A DNA stretch of 6,613 nucleotides. Source: Deltaproteobacteria bacterium (lineage in GTDB: Bacteria > Desulfobacterota > Desulfobacteria > Desulfobacterales > SG8-13). Shown here in pieces: positions 5,337 through 6,613 of the stretch. The notes under the pieces were generated by a model, which ran no database searches, had not been told where the DNA came from, and was given only the letters and a program-made list of their open reading frames with translations. The stretch spans positions 1 to 6,613 of the forward strand of contig JAHEIV010000172.1 in NCBI GenBank assembly GCA_024639205.1, written 5' to 3'. How positions within the stretch are numbered: position 1 is the stretch's first letter; every line of letters starts with the position of its first letter. Both the position numbers and the translations under genes were made by a program.

Positions 5337-5882
5337 TTGCTTTCGTGTTGCGTCGCTGCGGGATTTAGGCTTTCACTTGCGGCTTTGCTCTTGTGGGGTG
5401 CTGTAGCGTTGTCAGCCTGCGGTTACCGGTTTAGCGGCAGCGGCCATTTTCCGGCCGGCGTACAACGGATTTTTATAACGATCTTTGAAAACAAGACGTC
5501 GGAGATTGGCGTTGAAAATGCGCTGGCCGATGCCGTCACCAGTGAATTTACCACCCGGACCAACGCTGACGCCCTGGCCGGCAGTCGCGAAGATGCCAAT
5601 GCAGTTTTTTCGGGAACCATCACCTCTGTGCAAATCACCTCGATTTCCAGGATTGCTGAAACGGTCTCCGATGAAGCCCGGTTGGTGATTACTGTAAATG
5701 CACGCTTGACCTCGTCCGACGGAATTGAAATCTGGACGGCCGAGCAGGTGTCATCCACCGCCACTTACAAAATCTTGCAGAACGACAAACAGGTCACCGA
5801 CGCCAACAGAAGCGCCGCGCTGGACAGGGCAGCGGTGAAACTGGCTGAAAGACTATACAATCGGCTGGTGGAGGATTTTTGA
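5337..5882 (+). CDS. lptE: LptE, LPS-assembly outer-membrane lipoprotein (start uncertain)
   Basis: LptE is the lipoprotein plug that assembles inside the LptD barrel and helps place lipopolysaccharide in the outer leaflet. The lipobox LSAC puts the lipidated Cys at codon 5418-5420, directly followed by GYRFSG, a family hallmark. The mature part has the family pattern: IFITIFENKTSEIGVENAL, then ANAVFSGTI, VITVNARL, IEIW and an AALDRAAVKLAERL C-terminal helix. The start is unresolved. TTG 5337 gives a plausible 27-residue signal peptide but has no ribosome binding site. The only in-frame ATG (5187) lies inside leuS and would put 77 residues before the Cys, far too long. It is probably co-transcribed with leuS, and translation may be coupled to it. 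In many proteobacteria holA comes next, but here rpsT converges instead. The identity is firm and the start weak. Confidence 0.88.
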   Translation: MLSCCVAAGFRLSLAALLLWGAVALSACGYRFSGSGHFPAGVQRIFITIFENKTSEIGVENALADAVTSEFTTRTNADALAGSREDANAVFSGTITSVQITSISRIAETVSDEARLVITVNARLTSSDGIEIWTAEQVSSTATYKILQNDKQVTDANRSAALDRAAVKLAERLYNRLVEDF

Positions 5883-5898
5883 CTCGGACAAACGAATC

Positions 5899-5924
5899 CA
5901 CCCGCAGCAGGCGGTCAGCGGGTG
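5899..5924 (-). terminator. Hairpin between convergent lptE and rpsT
   Basis: CACCCGC (5899-5905) is perfectly complementary to GCGGGTG (5918-5924) around a 12-base loop, in the 66-base gap where the two genes converge. On the minus strand it is followed by GATTCGTTTG, mildly T-rich, so it may serve as the rpsT terminator. On the plus strand no T-run follows. Both the long loop and the poor T-tract weaken the call. Confidence 0.4.
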
Positions 5925-5948
5925 AACTCAGGCAACGGCAGTGCGGAT

Positions 5949-6215
5949 TCAGCTCGCGGCGTTATTGGCGAGCCGAGACAGACGGGAAACTTTCCGGGCG
6001 GCTGTGTTTTTATGAATGACGCGTTTTTTCGCTGCTTTGTCGATAACGGACTTTGCCCGGTTCAAGACGGCTGCGGTGTCTTCGGCACCGGCCTGGCCGG
6101 CGGAAGCACGCAGGTTCTTTGTGAGTTTCTTTATACGGGTCCTAACGGCTTTGTTGCGAACTCGTCGGATCTCATTTTGACGGGCGCGCTTAATCGCTGA
6201 TTTATGGTTGGCCAA
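5949..6215 (-). CDS. rpsT: 30S ribosomal protein S20
   Basis: S20 is a helical, very basic primary-binding protein of the small ribosomal subunit that contacts 16S rRNA. The 88-residue product (87 in E. coli) starts with the family signature, read (M)ANHKSAIKRARQNE with TTG as the first codon. It continues with a Lys/Arg-rich three-helix body including NKAVRTRIKK (21-30) and KNTAARKVSRLSRL (69-82). TTG 6215-6213 is preferred because AAGGAG (6229-6224) lies 8 bases upstream and the protein then matches the family start exactly. An upstream in-frame GTG two codons earlier is only two bases from that site. E. coli rpsT also starts with UUG, where the weak codon is needed for autogenous control. 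It has its own promoter and is divergent from murJ. Confidence 0.97.
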   Translation of the reverse strand: MANHKSAIKRARQNEIRRVRNKAVRTRIKKLTKNLRASAGQAGAEDTAAVLNRAKSVIDKAAKKRVIHKNTAARKVSRLSRLANNAAS

Positions 6216-6223
6216 TTTCACTG

Positions 6224-6229
6224 CTCCTT
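6224..6229 (-). promoter_or_regulatory. Ribosome binding site fixing the TTG start of rpsT
   Basis: On the minus strand AAGGAG is followed after 8 bases by TTG (6215-6213). The spacing suits TTG and is too short for the GTG at 6221-6219. Confidence 0.85.
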
Positions 6230-6259
6230 TCAACGCTAGTTTGATGTCATAAACTGATA

Positions 6260-6288
6260 TATTTAATGGTTTTGTATTTCGCTGTCAA
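6260..6288 (-). promoter_or_regulatory. Promoter of rpsT
   Basis: On the minus strand a perfect TTGACA (6288-6283) is followed after 17 bases by TAAATA (6265-6260), or after 16 bases by TTAAAT (6266-6261). The surroundings are strongly AT-rich. Transcription would begin near 6253, leaving a leader of about 38 bases with the AAGGAG site. A consensus -35 box fits a highly expressed ribosomal protein gene. Confidence 0.65.
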
Positions 6289-6344
6289 GATTTTTTGCCT
6301 CATAATGGTAATAAATCCCACTTTTTCATGAATGTTTTTCGGCC

Positions 6345-6392
6345 GGGGTGATATCGATCTTCAAATATTCCGGGTAGGGCTTTCCACACCCC
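6345..6392 (+). other. Weak long-range pairing in the murJ leader
   Basis: GGGGTG (6345-6350) is complementary to CACCCC (6387-6392), enclosing 36 bases, and ends 11 bases before the murJ ATG. It could affect access to a start that lacks a recognisable ribosome binding site. Six pairs over this distance may well be chance. No convincing plus-strand promoter was found in 6290-6400. Confidence 0.2.
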
Positions 6393-6403
6393 ATTTAGAC
6401 GCT

Positions 6404-6613
6404 ATGCAAGAGAAAAGGCGAGTGACCCTGGCTGCCGGGACCGTTGGCTCAGCTACCTTGCTGAGCCGTGTTTTCGGTTACCTTCGGGATATGGTTTTTG
6501 CCGGTGTCTTCGGTGCCGGGCCGATCGCCGATGCGTTTATTGCGGCGTTTCGAATCCCGAACCTTCTGCGGCGACTTTTCGGTGAAGGCTCTCTCGGCAT
6601 TTCTTTCATTCCC
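6404..6613 (+). CDS. murJ: MurJ, lipid II flippase (N-terminal 70 codons, cut by window edge)
   Basis: MurJ (formerly MviN) is a MOP-superfamily inner-membrane protein that flips the peptidoglycan precursor lipid II to the periplasm. The visible 70 residues contain SRVFGYLRD (21-29), ADAFIAAFRIPNLLRR (42-57) and FGEGS (59-63). Counterparts of the charged residues known to be essential in E. coli (Arg18, Arg24, Asp39, Arg52) are present as Arg22, Arg28, Asp43 and Arg56. The frame is open to the right edge, so the gene is incomplete only because of the window. ATG 6404 was chosen as the only ATG before the first conserved motif; GTG 6422 is a later alternative. Neither has a clear ribosome binding site. 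It is divergent from rpsT, a neighbourhood also known from other proteobacteria. Confidence 0.95.
   Translation, partial: MQEKRRVTLAAGTVGSATLLSRVFGYLRDMVFAGVFGAGPIADAFIAAFRIPNLLRRLFGEGSLGISFIP

Noticed and set aside
1..6613. CRISPR arrays, insertion sequences, phage genes, attachment sites
   Set aside because: No spaced direct repeats, transposase or integrase motifs or terminal repeats were seen. All recognised genes are housekeeping.

Overview
This is an ordinary chromosomal housekeeping segment from a Gram-negative bacterium, most likely a deltaproteobacterium (Desulfobacterota, possibly Desulfobacterales). That placement is an inference from protein flavour and gene order. What the sequence shows is an outer-membrane LPS-assembly lipoprotein (LptE), a short RNase G-type ribonuclease, and moderately GC-rich coding sequence with good third-position bias. 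No mobile element, CRISPR array, tRNA or rRNA was seen.

Layout from left to right. Positions 1-2098 are read on the minus strand as rng (RNase E/G family), a possible 34-codon small ORF, yajC, and the first codons of what is probably secD, which runs off the left edge. Positions 2099-2671 are a 573-base divergent intergenic region. It holds an AT-rich rng promoter, a row of nearly abutting stem-loops, a strong palindrome, and a Leu-codon-rich short ORF just before leuS. Positions 2672-5882 are read on the plus strand as leuS then lptE. Next comes rpsT on the minus strand (5949-6215), convergent with lptE. A divergent promoter region follows, and then the first 70 codons of murJ on the plus strand, cut by the right edge.

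How the genes relate. YajC and SecD belong to the Sec translocon accessory complex, LptE is exported by Sec and builds the LPS transporter, and MurJ flips lipid II, so envelope building is one theme. RNase G, leucyl-tRNA synthetase and S20 make the second theme, RNA processing and translation.

The least explained parts are the small ORF whose stop codon overlaps the yajC start (TTGA), the structured 2259-2614 region between rng and leuS, and the cluster of non-ATG or weakly supported starts (yajC TTG, rpsT TTG, lptE uncertain). No complete novel system is evident. The candidates are small regulatory or micro-protein signals inside conserved housekeeping DNA.
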